Of a stretch of DNA of 64,000 bases, positions 1-8,626 are shown piece by piece. The position numbers were made by a program, and so were the translations under genes. The notes under the pieces are model-generated. The model had not been told where the DNA came from. It did no database searches and saw nothing but the letters and a program-made list of their open reading frames with translations. Positions within the stretch are counted from its first letter, which is position 1, and the number at the start of each line of letters is the position of its first letter. The stretch is from Paenibacillus thiaminolyticus (lineage in GTDB: Bacteria; Bacillota; Bacilli; Paenibacillales; Paenibacillaceae), in NCBI RefSeq assembly GCF_007066085.1, contig NZ_CP041405.1:5403001-5467000 (forward strand), given 5' to 3'.

Positions 1-59
1 CTCGGCGAATACAATAAGGCAGCCTGTCCAATATTCAATTTAAAAGAGGTGCTTGGTCC

Positions 60-818
60 ATGAAAATCGGAGTGCAGCTTTATACGGTGAGAGACGAGAC
101 CGAAAAGAACTTCATCGGCACGCTGGAAAAGATCGCGGAAATGGGCTACGAAGGCGTAGAATTTGCCGGCTACGGCGGATTGAAGCCGCAAGAACTGGAG
201 GACGCGCTCAAGCGTCTGAATCTTGCTGCCGCAGGTTCCCATGTCAGCATCGAGCAGCTTGTCGATCACCTCGACGAGCAGATTGAGATGAACACGGCGA
301 TCGGCAACCGGTACATTGCGTGCCCGTGGCTTCCGGAATCGCGGTACAACTCTCTCGAAGCCTTGCTGCATACGGCAGAGCAACTGGCGAATGCATCCGA
401 CCGGCTTGCTGAGCATGGAATTAAGCTTGGCTATCATAACCATGATTTCGAATTTACGAGAAAGCTCGGAGAAGATACGGTATTCGATACATTGTTCCGG
501 CTCGTACCCGCAGGGAAGCTCTTCACGGAGCTCGATGTCTGCTGGGTGCAGTATGCCGGGCATGACCCGCTTAACGTCATCGCAAGCTACAAGGGACGAA
601 TTCCGTTAGTCCATTACAAAGATCTGCGGCGCGACGAGCATGGGCGCCCGCTTACCGTCGAGCTGGGAGAAGGCGAGCTCGATCTTGTCTCCATTGCCCG
701 TGCGTCGAAGGAAGCCGGTGCGGAGTGGCTCATTGTCGAGCAGGATGAATGCCAGCGTCCAAGCCTGGAGAGCATACGCAACAGCAGACAATGGATCAAG
801 GCCAATCTGGACCAATAA
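60..818 (+). CDS. Sugar phosphate isomerase/epimerase (TIM barrel)
   Basis: A 252-residue cytoplasmic TIM-barrel protein of the xylose isomerase-like (AP endonuclease family 2) superfamily. It probably isomerises or epimerises a keto-sugar or inositol-type intermediate; the substrate cannot be read from the sequence. Likely metal and substrate ligands sit at strand ends: YHNHDFEF (residues 125-132), ELDVCW (157-162), HYKD (185-188) and EQDE (227-230). The ATG follows an AAGAGGTG ribosome site. It is the first of four same-strand genes that also encode a Gfo/Idh/MocA dehydrogenase, a second isomerase and a ThuA-like protein. That grouping is typical of oxidation/isomerisation routes for unusual sugars. 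The family call is secure; the pathway is inferred. Confidence 0.88.
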   Translation: MKIGVQLYTVRDETEKNFIGTLEKIAEMGYEGVEFAGYGGLKPQELEDALKRLNLAAAGSHVSIEQLVDHLDEQIEMNTAIGNRYIACPWLPESRYNSLEALLHTAEQLANASDRLAEHGIKLGYHNHDFEFTRKLGEDTVFDTLFRLVPAGKLFTELDVCWVQYAGHDPLNVIASYKGRIPLVHYKDLRRDEHGRPLTVELGEGELDLVSIARASKEAGAEWLIVEQDECQRPSLESIRNSRQWIKANLDQ

Positions 819-901
819 GACTGCCGACTACCATCGGCTTATAAAAATAGTAATACCAACCAGTTAATTATACCGAACATGCCTATAGGAGGAAAATGAA
901 T

Positions 902-1984
902 ATGTCTAACATCTACAAGATCGCAATTATCGGCTGCGGGGGAATCGCGAACGGCAAGCATATGCCAAGCCTCAAGAAGCTGGACAACGTGCAAATGGTC
1001 GCATTCTGCGATATTATCCCGGAGCGTGCGGAAGAAGCCAAGGCGAAATACGGCATGGAAGACGCGAAAGTATACAGCGACTATAAGGAGCTGCTGAAGG
1101 ACGGCAGCATCGATATCGTTCACGTCTGTACGCCGAACGACTCCCATGCGGAGATTACGATTGCCGCCCTGGAGAGCGGCAAGCATGTCATGAGCGAGAA
1201 GCCGATGGCGAAGACGGCAGTGGATGCGCGTCGCATGGTAGAGGCCGCGAAGCGCACAGGCAAGAAGCTGACCGTCGGGTATAACAACCGCTTCCGCTCG
1301 GACAGCCAATATTTGAAGCAGCTGTGCGAGGACGGAACGTTGGGCGACATTTATTATGCCAAGGCTCATGCGCTCCGCCGCCGCGCCGTTCCAACCTGGG
1401 GCGTGTTCTTGGATGAAGAGAAGCAAGGCGGAGGCCCGCTTATCGATATCGGCACGCATGCGCTTGATTTGACGTTGTGGATGATGAACAACTACGAGCC
1501 TAAGATCGTGCTCGGATCTTCCTTCCATAAGCTCGGCAGCCGTCCGAACGCGGCAAACGCATGGGGATCCTGGGATCCCGAGAAATTCAAGGTCGAAGAT
1601 TCCGCCTTCGGCATGATCGTCATGAAAAATGGCGCAACGATCGTACTGGAGTCGAGCTGGGCGCTGAACGTGGCGCAGTCTGGAGAAGCGAAGTGTACGC
1701 TGTGCGGTACCGAGGCGGGTGCCGACATGTGGAATGGCCTCAACATCAACGGAGAGAAATACGGCCGCCTGTATGACCAGAAGATTGAATTGACCGCCGG
1801 CGGCGTCGACTTCTATGACGGTGAGGCCGAGAACGCTCCTGACCTGGAGATGCGTCTCTGGATCGAAGCGATCGAGCAGGACAAGGAGCCTGTCGTTACG
1901 CCGGAGCAGGCTTGCGTCGTCTCGGAAATTTTGGAGGCCATTTACGAATCGTCCCGTACGGGCAAAGCCATCTACTTCGATTAA
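902..1984 (+). CDS. Gfo/Idh/MocA family NAD(P)-dependent oxidoreductase
   Basis: A 360-residue dehydrogenase. The N-terminal Rossmann motif GCGGIA (residues 11-16) binds NAD(P). The EKP motif (99-101, in EKPMAKT) supplies the family's catalytic lysine, and the C-terminal half is the alpha/beta dimerisation and substrate domain. It is expected to oxidise a hydroxyl of a sugar or inositol derivative, with the neighbouring TIM-barrel proteins acting on the keto product (inference). An ATG at 896 lies only 3 bases from the AGGAGG box, so the ATG at 902 is the better start. The gap to the preceding gene is about 80 bp and the one to the next gene about 70 bp, consistent with one operon. Confidence 0.9.
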   Translation: MSNIYKIAIIGCGGIANGKHMPSLKKLDNVQMVAFCDIIPERAEEAKAKYGMEDAKVYSDYKELLKDGSIDIVHVCTPNDSHAEITIAALESGKHVMSEKPMAKTAVDARRMVEAAKRTGKKLTVGYNNRFRSDSQYLKQLCEDGTLGDIYYAKAHALRRRAVPTWGVFLDEEKQGGGPLIDIGTHALDLTLWMMNNYEPKIVLGSSFHKLGSRPNAANAWGSWDPEKFKVEDSAFGMIVMKNGATIVLESSWALNVAQSGEAKCTLCGTEAGADMWNGLNINGEKYGRLYDQKIELTAGGVDFYDGEAENAPDLEMRLWIEAIEQDKEPVVTPEQACVVSEILEAIYESSRTGKAIYFD

Positions 1985-2053
1985 GCCATTAAGCCATAGA
2001 TTAGACAGCGAAAACATTTATGAGGAAGCAGCATAACTGAGGGAGGCAGCGAC

Positions 2054-3022
2054 GTGAAATTAGGCGTATTTTTGGTACTGTATGGACAACTGTCATTGGA
2101 AGAGGCGCTCGATACGGTAGCGGCCAAAGGAGTCGAGGCGGTAGAGATCGGAACAGGCGGCTACCCGGGCAACAAGCATTGCAATCCGCATGAGCTTCTG
2201 GCTGACGAGGCCAAGCAGCGGGCATTCAAGGAAGCGGTCGAGTCCCGGGGCTTAATCATCAGCGCATTGAGCTGCCACGGCAACCCGCTCCATCCGCAGA
2301 AGGATATCGCCAAGGCATTCCATGATGATTTCATGGCGACGATTGATCTGGCAGCGAAGCTGGGCGTGCCGGTCGTCAACGGCTTCTCCGGGTGTCCGGG
2401 AGATCACGAGGGCGCGAAGTACCCGAACTGGCCTGTAGCGCCATGGCCGAACGATTATCAGGAGATTCTGGATTGGCAGTGGAATGAAAAGATTATTCCT
2501 TATTGGAAGGAAGTCGGCAAGTATGCCCAGGATCGGGGCATTAAGATCGGCCTGGAGCTGCACGGCGGGTTCTCCGTGCATTCCCCGGGCACGATGCTTC
2601 GCCTGCGCGAAGCGACTTGCGACGCGATTGGAGCCAATCTGGATCCGAGCCATATGTGGTGGCAGGGCATCGACCCGGTACAGGCGGTCCGCATTCTCGG
2701 CAAGGAAAATGCGATTCATCACTTCCATGCGAAGGATACGACCATCGATCCGATCAATGTGAACAAGCATGGGGTTACGGATATGCAGTCGTATACGATG
2801 ATGCTCGATCGGGCATGGCAGTTCCGTACCGTGGGCTATGGACATGACGTGAAGACGTGGGCGGATATCGTCAGCGCGCTTCGTCTCGTCGGCTACGATT
2901 ATGTCGTTAGCATCGAGCATGAAGACGGCTTGATGTCCATCGACGAAGGCTTCACCAAAGCGGTGCAGAACCTGGAGCCGCTGCTGATGAAAGAGCCGCT
3001 CGGCGAGATGTGGTGGGTGTAA
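2054..3022 (+). CDS. Sugar phosphate isomerase/epimerase (second TIM-barrel copy)
   Basis: A 322-residue xylose isomerase-like TIM barrel, distinct in sequence from the first cluster isomerase. Likely metal ligands are E168 (in ELHGG), NLDPSH (195-200), HAKD (225-228) and a glutamate in SIEHED near residue 290. It starts at GTG after a GGGAGG box. Having two different isomerase-like enzymes with one dehydrogenase suggests successive oxidation and epimerisation/isomerisation steps on one sugar (inference). The substrate is unknown. Confidence 0.88.
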   Translation: MKLGVFLVLYGQLSLEEALDTVAAKGVEAVEIGTGGYPGNKHCNPHELLADEAKQRAFKEAVESRGLIISALSCHGNPLHPQKDIAKAFHDDFMATIDLAAKLGVPVVNGFSGCPGDHEGAKYPNWPVAPWPNDYQEILDWQWNEKIIPYWKEVGKYAQDRGIKIGLELHGGFSVHSPGTMLRLREATCDAIGANLDPSHMWWQGIDPVQAVRILGKENAIHHFHAKDTTIDPINVNKHGVTDMQSYTMMLDRAWQFRTVGYGHDVKTWADIVSALRLVGYDYVVSIEHEDGLMSIDEGFTKAVQNLEPLLMKEPLGEMWWV

Positions 3023-3145
3023 TCCGTTCGCGGAGAAGACAATACAACAGATGATCTCAACATAACGATGGAAGGCGCGACCCGCAAGCCCGTCATCCAC
3101 CCGATACATGGCGGGCCTGGCGGGACGCGAAAGGAGCATACAACG

Positions 3146-3868
3146 ATGACACAGCGACGCAAAGTAACGATCTGGAATGAGTACCGGCACGAGCAGAACA
3201 ATCCCAAAGTCGCCGAAGTGTACCCGAAGGGCATTCATCAAGCAATTGGCGAGGGGTTGGGCTCGGGTTACGATATCCGCTACGCTACTCTCGACATGCC
3301 GGAGCATGGCCTCACTGTAGAGGTGCTGAACGATACCGATGTCCTTATCTGGTGGGGGCATATGGCTCACCACGAGGTGGATGACGCTATCGTCGAGCGC
3401 GTGCATCAGCGGGTGCTGCACGGCATGGGGCTAATCGTTCTGCACTCGGGCCACTTCTCCAAAATCTTCAAAAAGCTGATGGGTACAGGCTGCGATTTGA
3501 AATGGCGCGAGGCGAATGACAAGGAGCGTCTATGGGTCGTAGCTCCGAACCATCCGATTGCCGAAGGAATCGGGGAATACTTCGAACTGGAGCGGGAGGA
3601 AATGTACGGCGAGCACTTCGACATTCCTCAGCCGGACGAATTGGTATTCGTCAGCTGGTTCACGGGCGGCGAGGTATTCCGCAGCGGCTGCTGTTACAAT
3701 CGCGGCATGGGCAAAGTGTTCTACTTCCGTCCGGGCCATGAAACGTATCCTACGTATTACAACGAGAACGTGAAGCGGGTTATCGCCAATGCGGTGGAAT
3801 GGGCGGCCCCGACGAAGCGGGCCTATCCGGCATACGGCAATGCGAAGCCGTTGGAACCGATGAACTGA
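3146..3868 (+). CDS. ThuA-like domain protein (trehalose utilisation family)
   Basis: A 240-residue protein of the ThuA family, which has a class I glutamine amidotransferase-like fold. Family members often sit in sugar catabolism clusters and have been tied to disaccharide 3-keto metabolism. Seen here are the N-terminal segment [24 protein letters not shown] and [14 protein letters not shown], which match the fold's strand-loop pattern. The frame opens at 3068, but AAGGAG at 3131 selects the ATG at 3146. It is the last intact gene of the sugar cluster and is followed by a terminator-like hairpin. Confidence 0.82.
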   Translation: MTQRRKVTIWNEYRHEQNNPKVAEVYPKGIHQAIGEGLGSGYDIRYATLDMPEHGLTVEVLNDTDVLIWWGHMAHHEVDDAIVERVHQRVLHGMGLIVLHSGHFSKIFKKLMGTGCDLKWREANDKERLWVVAPNHPIAEGIGEYFELEREEMYGEHFDIPQPDELVFVSWFTGGEVFRSGCCYNRGMGKVFYFRPGHETYPTYYNENVKRVIANAVEWAAPTKRAYPAYGNAKPLEPMN

Positions 3869-3902
3869 AACCAGGACGATAACATATAGTTACGCCATGG
3901 CT

Positions 3903-3952
3903 GCCTTGGGCAGAGAGAGGACGGACTCCGTTCTTTCCGCCCAGGGCTTTTT
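3903..3952 (+). terminator. Imperfect hairpin terminator after the sugar cluster
   Basis: A long imperfect stem (CCTTGGGC...GCCCAGGG with more partial pairing inside) runs into a short T tract. It lies 35 bp past the ThuA-like gene and probably ends the sugar catabolism transcript. Confidence 0.6.
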
Positions 3953-4037
3953 GCTGATCCGGGGAAAGTAAAATAATCCAGGTGATTCCAAAGACAAAGA
4001 TGTTCTATGTTCTGCCGCAGGCGAATGCGGCAGAGGG

Positions 4038-4304
4038 ATGGCGAAGTCCTCGCTGATTACCGTCATCATTTTTAACTTCATGGCCTCGCGGAACGAGTAC
4101 ATTATGGCGCTGTTGTTCCTCTTGACGGAGACGAAGCGGACGCAGACACTGGGACTGACCTGTCTGATGGAGGTCCAGTGCTTCGCGACGGATTGGGGCG
4201 CCCTGTTCGCCGGACTCGTCCTCGTGATGATCCCGACGATAGCCGCCTACGCCCTGCTGCAGCGCCAGATGGCCGCAGGCAACAGCATGGGCAGATTGGA
4301 GGGC
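4038..4304 (+). pseudogene. 3' remnant of a sugar ABC transporter permease (MalG type)
   Basis: About 89 residues resemble the C-terminal end of carbohydrate ABC permeases of the MalG type. There is a hydrophobic helix ending near NEYIMAL, then DWGALFAGLVLVMIP and a last segment like LLQRQMAAGNSMGRLEG, matching the family's usual tail (Q-x-x-x-x-G-x-x-x-G-x-K-G). The rest of the gene, including the EAA loop, is missing upstream, and the frame runs past the normal end into unrelated residues. I read it as a decayed 3' fragment of the transporter that once served the adjacent sugar cluster. Any start codon in this frame is incidental. Confidence 0.7.
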
Positions 4305-4375
4305 GAGGGGGCTTGTGCTCCCGTTGAGGATAGGGGCGTTATCCGGGCGCCGCTTAATGGTAACGAAAGTATAGG

Positions 4376-4401
4376 AACCCCGCTGGGACAGCGGGGTTTT
4401 G
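4376..4401 (+). terminator. Rho-independent terminator
   Basis: The perfect stem ACCCCGCT / AGCGGGGT with a GGGAC loop is followed by TTTT. It lies just downstream of the permease remnant, so it is probably the original terminator of that transporter operon. Confidence 0.75.
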
Positions 4402-4597
4402 GGGTTGCCGGCGGAAGGGGTGAGGCCTTTATGCGGCGAGCTGACCCTTCCTGGCGTGACATATGGAAAAACACTGCCGTTATTCCGAACGGTCAGGACA
4501 GACCGGCGGACGAGCAGCGCCCACACCTATGCAACACACCTATGCAAAAGCGGGTACAGCCGTTACAATGAGGTAGAGAATAGATGAGGTGATTGCA

Positions 4598-5332
4598 GTG
4601 ACAGAATGGTATGAACGAAGCTTCGGCCGCGATTATTTGCTCGTATACCGCCATCGGGATTTTCAGGGCGCAACGCAGGAAGTGCACGGAATGATGGAGT
4701 GGCTTCGGCTGCCGCAGTCTGCATCGATCCTCGATTTGTGCTGCGGCATGGGCCGGCATGCGCTGGCTCTCGCGGAAGCGGGCTACCGGGTAACCGGGGT
4801 AGATTTGTCCGAAGTGCTGCTGGAGGAAGCGATGGCACACGACACCCGCGGCCAGGTGAAGTTTCTCCGTGGCGATATGAGAGAACTCCCTGTAGAGGGA
4901 CCGTTTGATGCGGTCGTGAATTTATTTACGTCTTTCGGCTATTTTACAGACAATGAGGACAATGCCCGCGTCTTCCAGGAAATCCATCGCGTTTTGAAGC
5001 CGCAGGGCCGCTTTATCGTCGATTTCCTGAATCCGTCCTATGTCCGGCAGCATCTGGTGCCATATTCGGAACGGGTGGACGGCGGGACGCGCATTGAGGA
5101 GCGGCGCCAGATTGAGAACGGGTTCGTCAAGAAGGCGATCACGCTGACGGATGCATCGGGCAGGGGGCCGCGTCAATATGAAGAACGTGTCCGGCTGTAT
5201 GAATTGGCGGATTTCCGGAACATGATGGATAAGGCCGGGCTTGTCATCGATCAGATTCATGGCAGCTATGATGGCGCCGCTTATGATGAAGAGCAGTCCA
5301 AGCGCATGATTATGGTTGGACACCGGCCATAG
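4598..5332 (+). CDS. Class I SAM-dependent methyltransferase
   Basis: A 244-residue methyltransferase of the Methyltransf_25/UbiE-like type. Motif I, LDLCCGMG, is at residues 45-52, followed by VTGVDLS, with the acidic ribose-binding residue, near residue 70. A motif IV-like DAVVNLFTSFGYF comes next, and a C-terminal beta-rich part may hold the substrate pocket. A GAGGTG box at 4585-4591 favours the GTG start at 4598 over the GTG at 4589, which overlaps the box itself. The acceptor substrate is unknown. The gene stands alone between a terminator and a metallo-hydrolase gene. Confidence 0.85.
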   Translation: MTEWYERSFGRDYLLVYRHRDFQGATQEVHGMMEWLRLPQSASILDLCCGMGRHALALAEAGYRVTGVDLSEVLLEEAMAHDTRGQVKFLRGDMRELPVEGPFDAVVNLFTSFGYFTDNEDNARVFQEIHRVLKPQGRFIVDFLNPSYVRQHLVPYSERVDGGTRIEERRQIENGFVKKAITLTDASGRGPRQYEERVRLYELADFRNMMDKAGLVIDQIHGSYDGAAYDEEQSKRMIMVGHRP

Positions 5333-5473
5333 CTCGCCGTTGGCTGCACACGCCAGACTTCGGCTCCTGTGGTCTTGACGGCGGCGATGGAACTATGGAT
5401 ATAGGCTTCGGCTGCATGCTTCCGCAGAGCGCTGCCGGAGGCGTCTCCGGACCGGAAAGCGAGGTATACATAG

Positions 5474-6496
5474 ATGAACGATAACGATATCCGACATCCA
5501 CAAGAGGAAGGCGCCCATCCGGCTCAGTTGCACCGGCCGGCTGATGGGGTGCTGCAGGCGCGTATTCCGCTTCCGTACTCCCTTCGCTGGGTGAACAGTT
5601 ATCTGTTGAAAGGGCCGGAAGGGTATACGATTGTCGATCCGGGCTTGGGGACTGAAGAGGCCGAAGCCTGCTGGGCGGCGCTGTTGAGCGAGCTGGACGG
5701 GCCCGTCGCCCGCATTGTCCTAACCCATTACCATCCGGATCATCTCGGGATGGCCGGGCGGCTGCAGCGGCAGCTTGATATCCCGGTTCTGATCTCGGAG
5801 ACCGGTTGGGAGCATGCGCTGCGCCTGTGGGGGCCGGGTCAGCGGATGTCCGAAGCGATGATGGCCTTATTCGCGGAACATGGCGTTCCGGCCCCGATCG
5901 TCGCGTCCACCGAGGCGCATATGGACGGCTTCCTTCCGCTCGTCGCGCCGCTGCCTCAGGTGGAGTTCCTTGGCGACGGCGAGCAGACCGCGTTCGGCGG
6001 CCGGACCTGGGACGTGGTCGAGACGGCCGGGCATGCCCCTGGGCATCTCAGCTTCTATCATGCCGCCAGCGGCTTAATGCTGGCAGGGGATCATGTCCTG
6101 CCGCAGATTTCGCCGAATGTGAGCTATATGCCGGGGAGTGACCCCCAGCCGCTCCAATCGTATTTGGAGGGCCTCGCACGGCTCAGGAGCTGCCAGGTGG
6201 AGCTCGCGCTGCCGGGCCACCGCCATCCGTTCCGGCATTATGCGGCCCGCATCGATGAGCTGCTGCGCCACCATGAGGAGCGGCTGGCAGCGATTGCAGC
6301 GCTGCTGGCGGAGGAAGCGCGCACCGCTTACGACGTATGCGTGCGATGCTTCGGCAGTCCGGAGCGCCTCACCATCCATCAATTCCGCTTCGCGATGGGC
6401 GAAGCGCTGGCCCATCTGCTGGAACTGGAGCGGAGGGGAGAAGTGCGGCGGACTCCGTTGTCCGCATCGGCACCGGTCCGCTTCCATTCCTGCTGA
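5474..6496 (+). CDS. MBL-fold metallo-hydrolase
   Basis: A 340-residue metallo-beta-lactamase-fold hydrolase. The zinc signature HYHPDH is at residues 85-90. Later ligands lie in GHAPGH, AGDH and LPGHRHPF. The C-terminal 80 or so residues look like the winged-helix tail found in LACTB2-like and related thioester/phosphodiester hydrolases. Substrates of this subgroup vary, so none is assigned. The ATG follows GCGAGGTAT. The gene is followed by a gene-free repeat region. Confidence 0.85.
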   Translation: MNDNDIRHPQEEGAHPAQLHRPADGVLQARIPLPYSLRWVNSYLLKGPEGYTIVDPGLGTEEAEACWAALLSELDGPVARIVLTHYHPDHLGMAGRLQRQLDIPVLISETGWEHALRLWGPGQRMSEAMMALFAEHGVPAPIVASTEAHMDGFLPLVAPLPQVEFLGDGEQTAFGGRTWDVVETAGHAPGHLSFYHAASGLMLAGDHVLPQISPNVSYMPGSDPQPLQSYLEGLARLRSCQVELALPGHRHPFRHYAARIDELLRHHEERLAAIAALLAEEARTAYDVCVRCFGSPERLTIHQFRFAMGEALAHLLELERRGEVRRTPLSASAPVRFHSC

Positions 6497-6728
6497 CACA
6501 ATATGGGTGTCTCGCAAGCATTGCAAAAAGATTGGGACGACGAGCGAACAGAGATTGTGGAGGCCGGTAAAACAGCGGCGAGTACACCGAGATTGTGCAG
6601 GCGGGAAAAATGGCTACGGGCTCGCGAAGCGGGCAAAGCTGGGGAAGATGGGTGAGGCAGTGAAATCCTGCGTGAATGCAGCAATTTACTCTATCTGAGC
6701 CGCTATTTGATGAAAGTCCTGCAAAAGT

Positions 6729-6895
6729 CAGGCCGTTGGAAAACCCCTGTTTTTTACGAAGGGGTGGAGATTCTCCATTTCCTAATCAAAACTTGGCTCT
6801 CAGAGCGTTTTAAATCGATTTTTTCTACTGAGAGACGAGATCCACCACGTAAAAAATGAAGTGCCGAAAATTCCCCTGGACTTTCTCACCGGCCT
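6729..6895. mobile_element. MITE-like element, copy 1
   Basis: A 167-bp element that recurs imperfectly at 7308-7477. It begins CAGGCCGTTGGA and ends with a close inverted version (CTCACCGGCCT), giving roughly 12-bp terminal inverted repeats. It has no coding capacity. The inside includes a conserved AGCGTTTTAAATCGATTTTT segment shared by both copies. This fits a miniature inverted-repeat element, or an extended stem-loop repeat; mobility is inferred only from the copy pair and the ends. Confidence 0.6.
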
Positions 6896-6987
6896 CATTT
6901 TACGGGATCCAAGAGACCGCGTCGGATCCTGGGGGCATCATCGCCTTCAAGAGGCATCGTTGCCTCCTGGGGTTTGAACATGTGGAG

Positions 6988-7307
6988 GGAATTGCTGCTA
7001 TTTTACAGGAATTTCGGCTCAATGAGTCACATCCCGAGGAATTGCTGCAAATCTACATCATTTTAGGCCCTTTTGCTTCAAGTCGAAGCGAAACGGGTGA
7101 AATTCCTGCAGTTTTGCAGGATTCTCTTTCTGGGAAAGTCGTCCATATCGAATTGCTGTATTTTCGCAGGATTTCGCTTCCTGAATAGGTGTAGAAATCG
7201 TGCAGTTTTGCAGATTTCGCTTACCGAATAGGTGTGTCTGGAGAAATCGTGCAGTTTTTCGGATTCCGCCTACCGGATAGACGTATCTAGGGAAATGGTG
7301 CAGTTTT
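6988..7307. repeat. Degenerate tandem repeat (about six units of 45-60 bp)
   Basis: Successive units share cores like GAAATCGTGCAGTTTTGCAG followed by ATTTCGCTTACCGAATAGG. The last three (from about 7188) are the closest to each other; the first ones (GGAATTGCTGC...) have drifted. The units lie exactly between the two MITE-like copies. Their length is not a constant multiple of three, which argues against a protein repeat. Confidence 0.65.
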
Positions 7308-7477
7308 CAGGCCGTTGGAAAACCCCTGTTTTTTACGAAGGGGTGGAGATTGTCCATCTTCCTGCTCACAACTCGGCACCCATAGCGTTTTAAATCGATT
7401 TTTTCTACGGAGGGACGAGATCCACCACATAAAAAAATGAAGTGCCAAAAAATCCCTTGGACTTTCTCAACAGCCTG
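7308..7477. mobile_element. MITE-like element, copy 2
   Basis: A 170-bp element homologous to the one at 6729-6895. The ends CAGGCCGTTGGA and CTCAACAGCCTG form a 12-bp terminal inverted repeat with two mismatches. Differences from copy 1 are scattered, so the two copies are not recent duplicates. No reading frame. Confidence 0.6.
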
Positions 7478-7543
7478 AGTTTTGCAGCAAGTGCTGTAAC
7501 GGAGTACCCGTCATAAAGGGAAACTGCATTATCACAGCTTTTT

Positions 7544-7676
7544 AGCAGGCTGAGGTGTGGTGAGCAGGCTAAGCTGTGTTCAACAGGCTGAACTAGGTTC
7601 AGCGGGCTGAGTTGTGTTCAACAGACTGAGGTGTGTTCAGCAGGCAAAGCTGTCTTCAGCAGGCTGAGTTGTGAGA
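7544..7676. repeat. Tandem array of seven 19-bp units
   Basis: Seven consecutive 19-bp units resemble AGCAGGCTGAGTTGTGTTC, with one to four substitutions each and a partial eighth unit after them. The exact register through the array is seen directly. It is non-coding, because 19 is not a multiple of three and stops are present. Confidence 0.85.
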
Positions 7677-7751
7677 AGCAGGGGGGCGGGGTTGTCTCGC
7701 TATGGCTAAACACTGCTTACGGGTATATTATAGGGACAGCCCCTGGCGTCA

Positions 7752-7775
7752 AGCCCGGTTCCGATGAACCGGGCT
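7752..7775 (-). terminator. Hairpin at the 3' end of the PgpA-like gene
   Basis: A perfect 10-bp stem (AGCCCGGTTC / GAACCGGGCT) with a four-base loop lies about 40 bp past the stop of the minus-strand gene. There is no clear T tract, so termination is likely but not certain. Confidence 0.5.
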
Positions 7776-7818
7776 CTGTCCGCATGCGCTTCGTTCCTGA
7801 ATGCCCGGAACGGCGGAG

Positions 7819-8388
7819 TTACGATTCCAGCGCTTTCATCTCTTCCTCGCGCTCCGCCTGCTTGCGGTGCGCGATGCGGCTGCTGGCCGCCGCGGCGATG
7901 GCTCCGACGATATCATCCAGGTACGTATGAATCTGGCCGTCGCTTTTATCGTTCAGCTTCTTCAGTATGCCCGGCTTCATTTTGTCTACATATCCGTAAT
8001 TGGTGAAGCCGATACTGCCGTACACGTTCACGATGGAGAAGGCCAATATTTCATCGACGCCGTACAGGCTCTCGTCGTTCTCTATCATTTCCTGCAGGGC
8101 CGGAATGAGCTTGCCCTCCTCCGCCAAAATATCGAGCTGGATGCCGGTCAGCACGGCATTCTGTACTTCCCGCTTCAGAAGCACCTGCTCGACGTTATAT
8201 TTGCAATATTCTATCGTCAGCTCCGGGAAGTACTGCCGCTGCAAAAACATGACCAGATCGGCGATCTGGTCCACCGTAATACCCCGCTTATGGAGCCATT
8301 CGCGAGTGGCGTTCTCGACTTTATCACTGTCCAGACTATAAGGCTTTTTGGCCTCGGCGGGCACGTTCACATCTGTCGGTTGATTCAT
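7819..8388 (-). CDS. Phosphatidylglycerophosphatase A-like protein (YutG type)
   Basis: A 189-residue protein of the PgpA/YutG family, whose founding enzyme dephosphorylates phosphatidylglycerophosphate in phospholipid synthesis. The Bacillales members are soluble-looking and their activity is less clear. Family-typical segments include FSIVNVYGSIGFTNYGYVDK and YLDDIVGAIAAAASSR, the latter near the C-terminus. The start is supported by GAGGTG 9 bases before the ATG on the minus strand. It diverges from gerM across a 240-bp gap. Confidence 0.78.
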   Translation of the reverse strand: MNQPTDVNVPAEAKKPYSLDSDKVENATREWLHKRGITVDQIADLVMFLQRQYFPELTIEYCKYNVEQVLLKREVQNAVLTGIQLDILAEEGKLIPALQEMIENDESLYGVDEILAFSIVNVYGSIGFTNYGYVDKMKPGILKKLNDKSDGQIHTYLDDIVGAIAAAASSRIAHRKQAEREEEMKALES

Positions 8389-8626
8389 CGTTGAGCACCT
8401 CTTTTTTCTTCATTTCCATAGCGTGTGGATTCATCACATCACTTATGTATTCGACAGCGAACACCCATAACCTTCCTTCCCAAGCATGAAAAACTTGGAC
8501 GAGTGCCCGCAACCGAAATCCGGCCAACAACTTGTCATGAAGCGGACAGCTTGCTCGTATACATAGGACAAACGGGGGGAGACTTCACCGTCTCCTGCAA
8601 CGAACTTGAAGGAGGTTGTATCGCTC

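Larger units (their letters stand above)
6497..7818. other. Gene-free repeat region
   Basis: About 1.3 kb without a convincing gene. It holds two MITE-like elements, a run of degenerate units between them and a 19-bp tandem array, each listed separately. The longest frame (6856-7188, 110 residues) runs straight through the repeats and has no plausible ribosome site, so it is not called. The first part, 6497-6728, contains short partly repeated segments such as GAGATTGTGGAGGCCGG and GAGATTGTGCAGGCGGG. Confidence 0.7.

Noticed and set aside
6856..7188. 110-residue open frame in the repeat region
   Set aside because: It runs through a MITE-like end and degenerate tandem units, lacks a ribosome site and looks like a repeat artefact.
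7544..7676. CRISPR array
   Set aside because: The 19-bp units are directly adjacent with no spacers between them and vary in sequence, and there are no cas genes.
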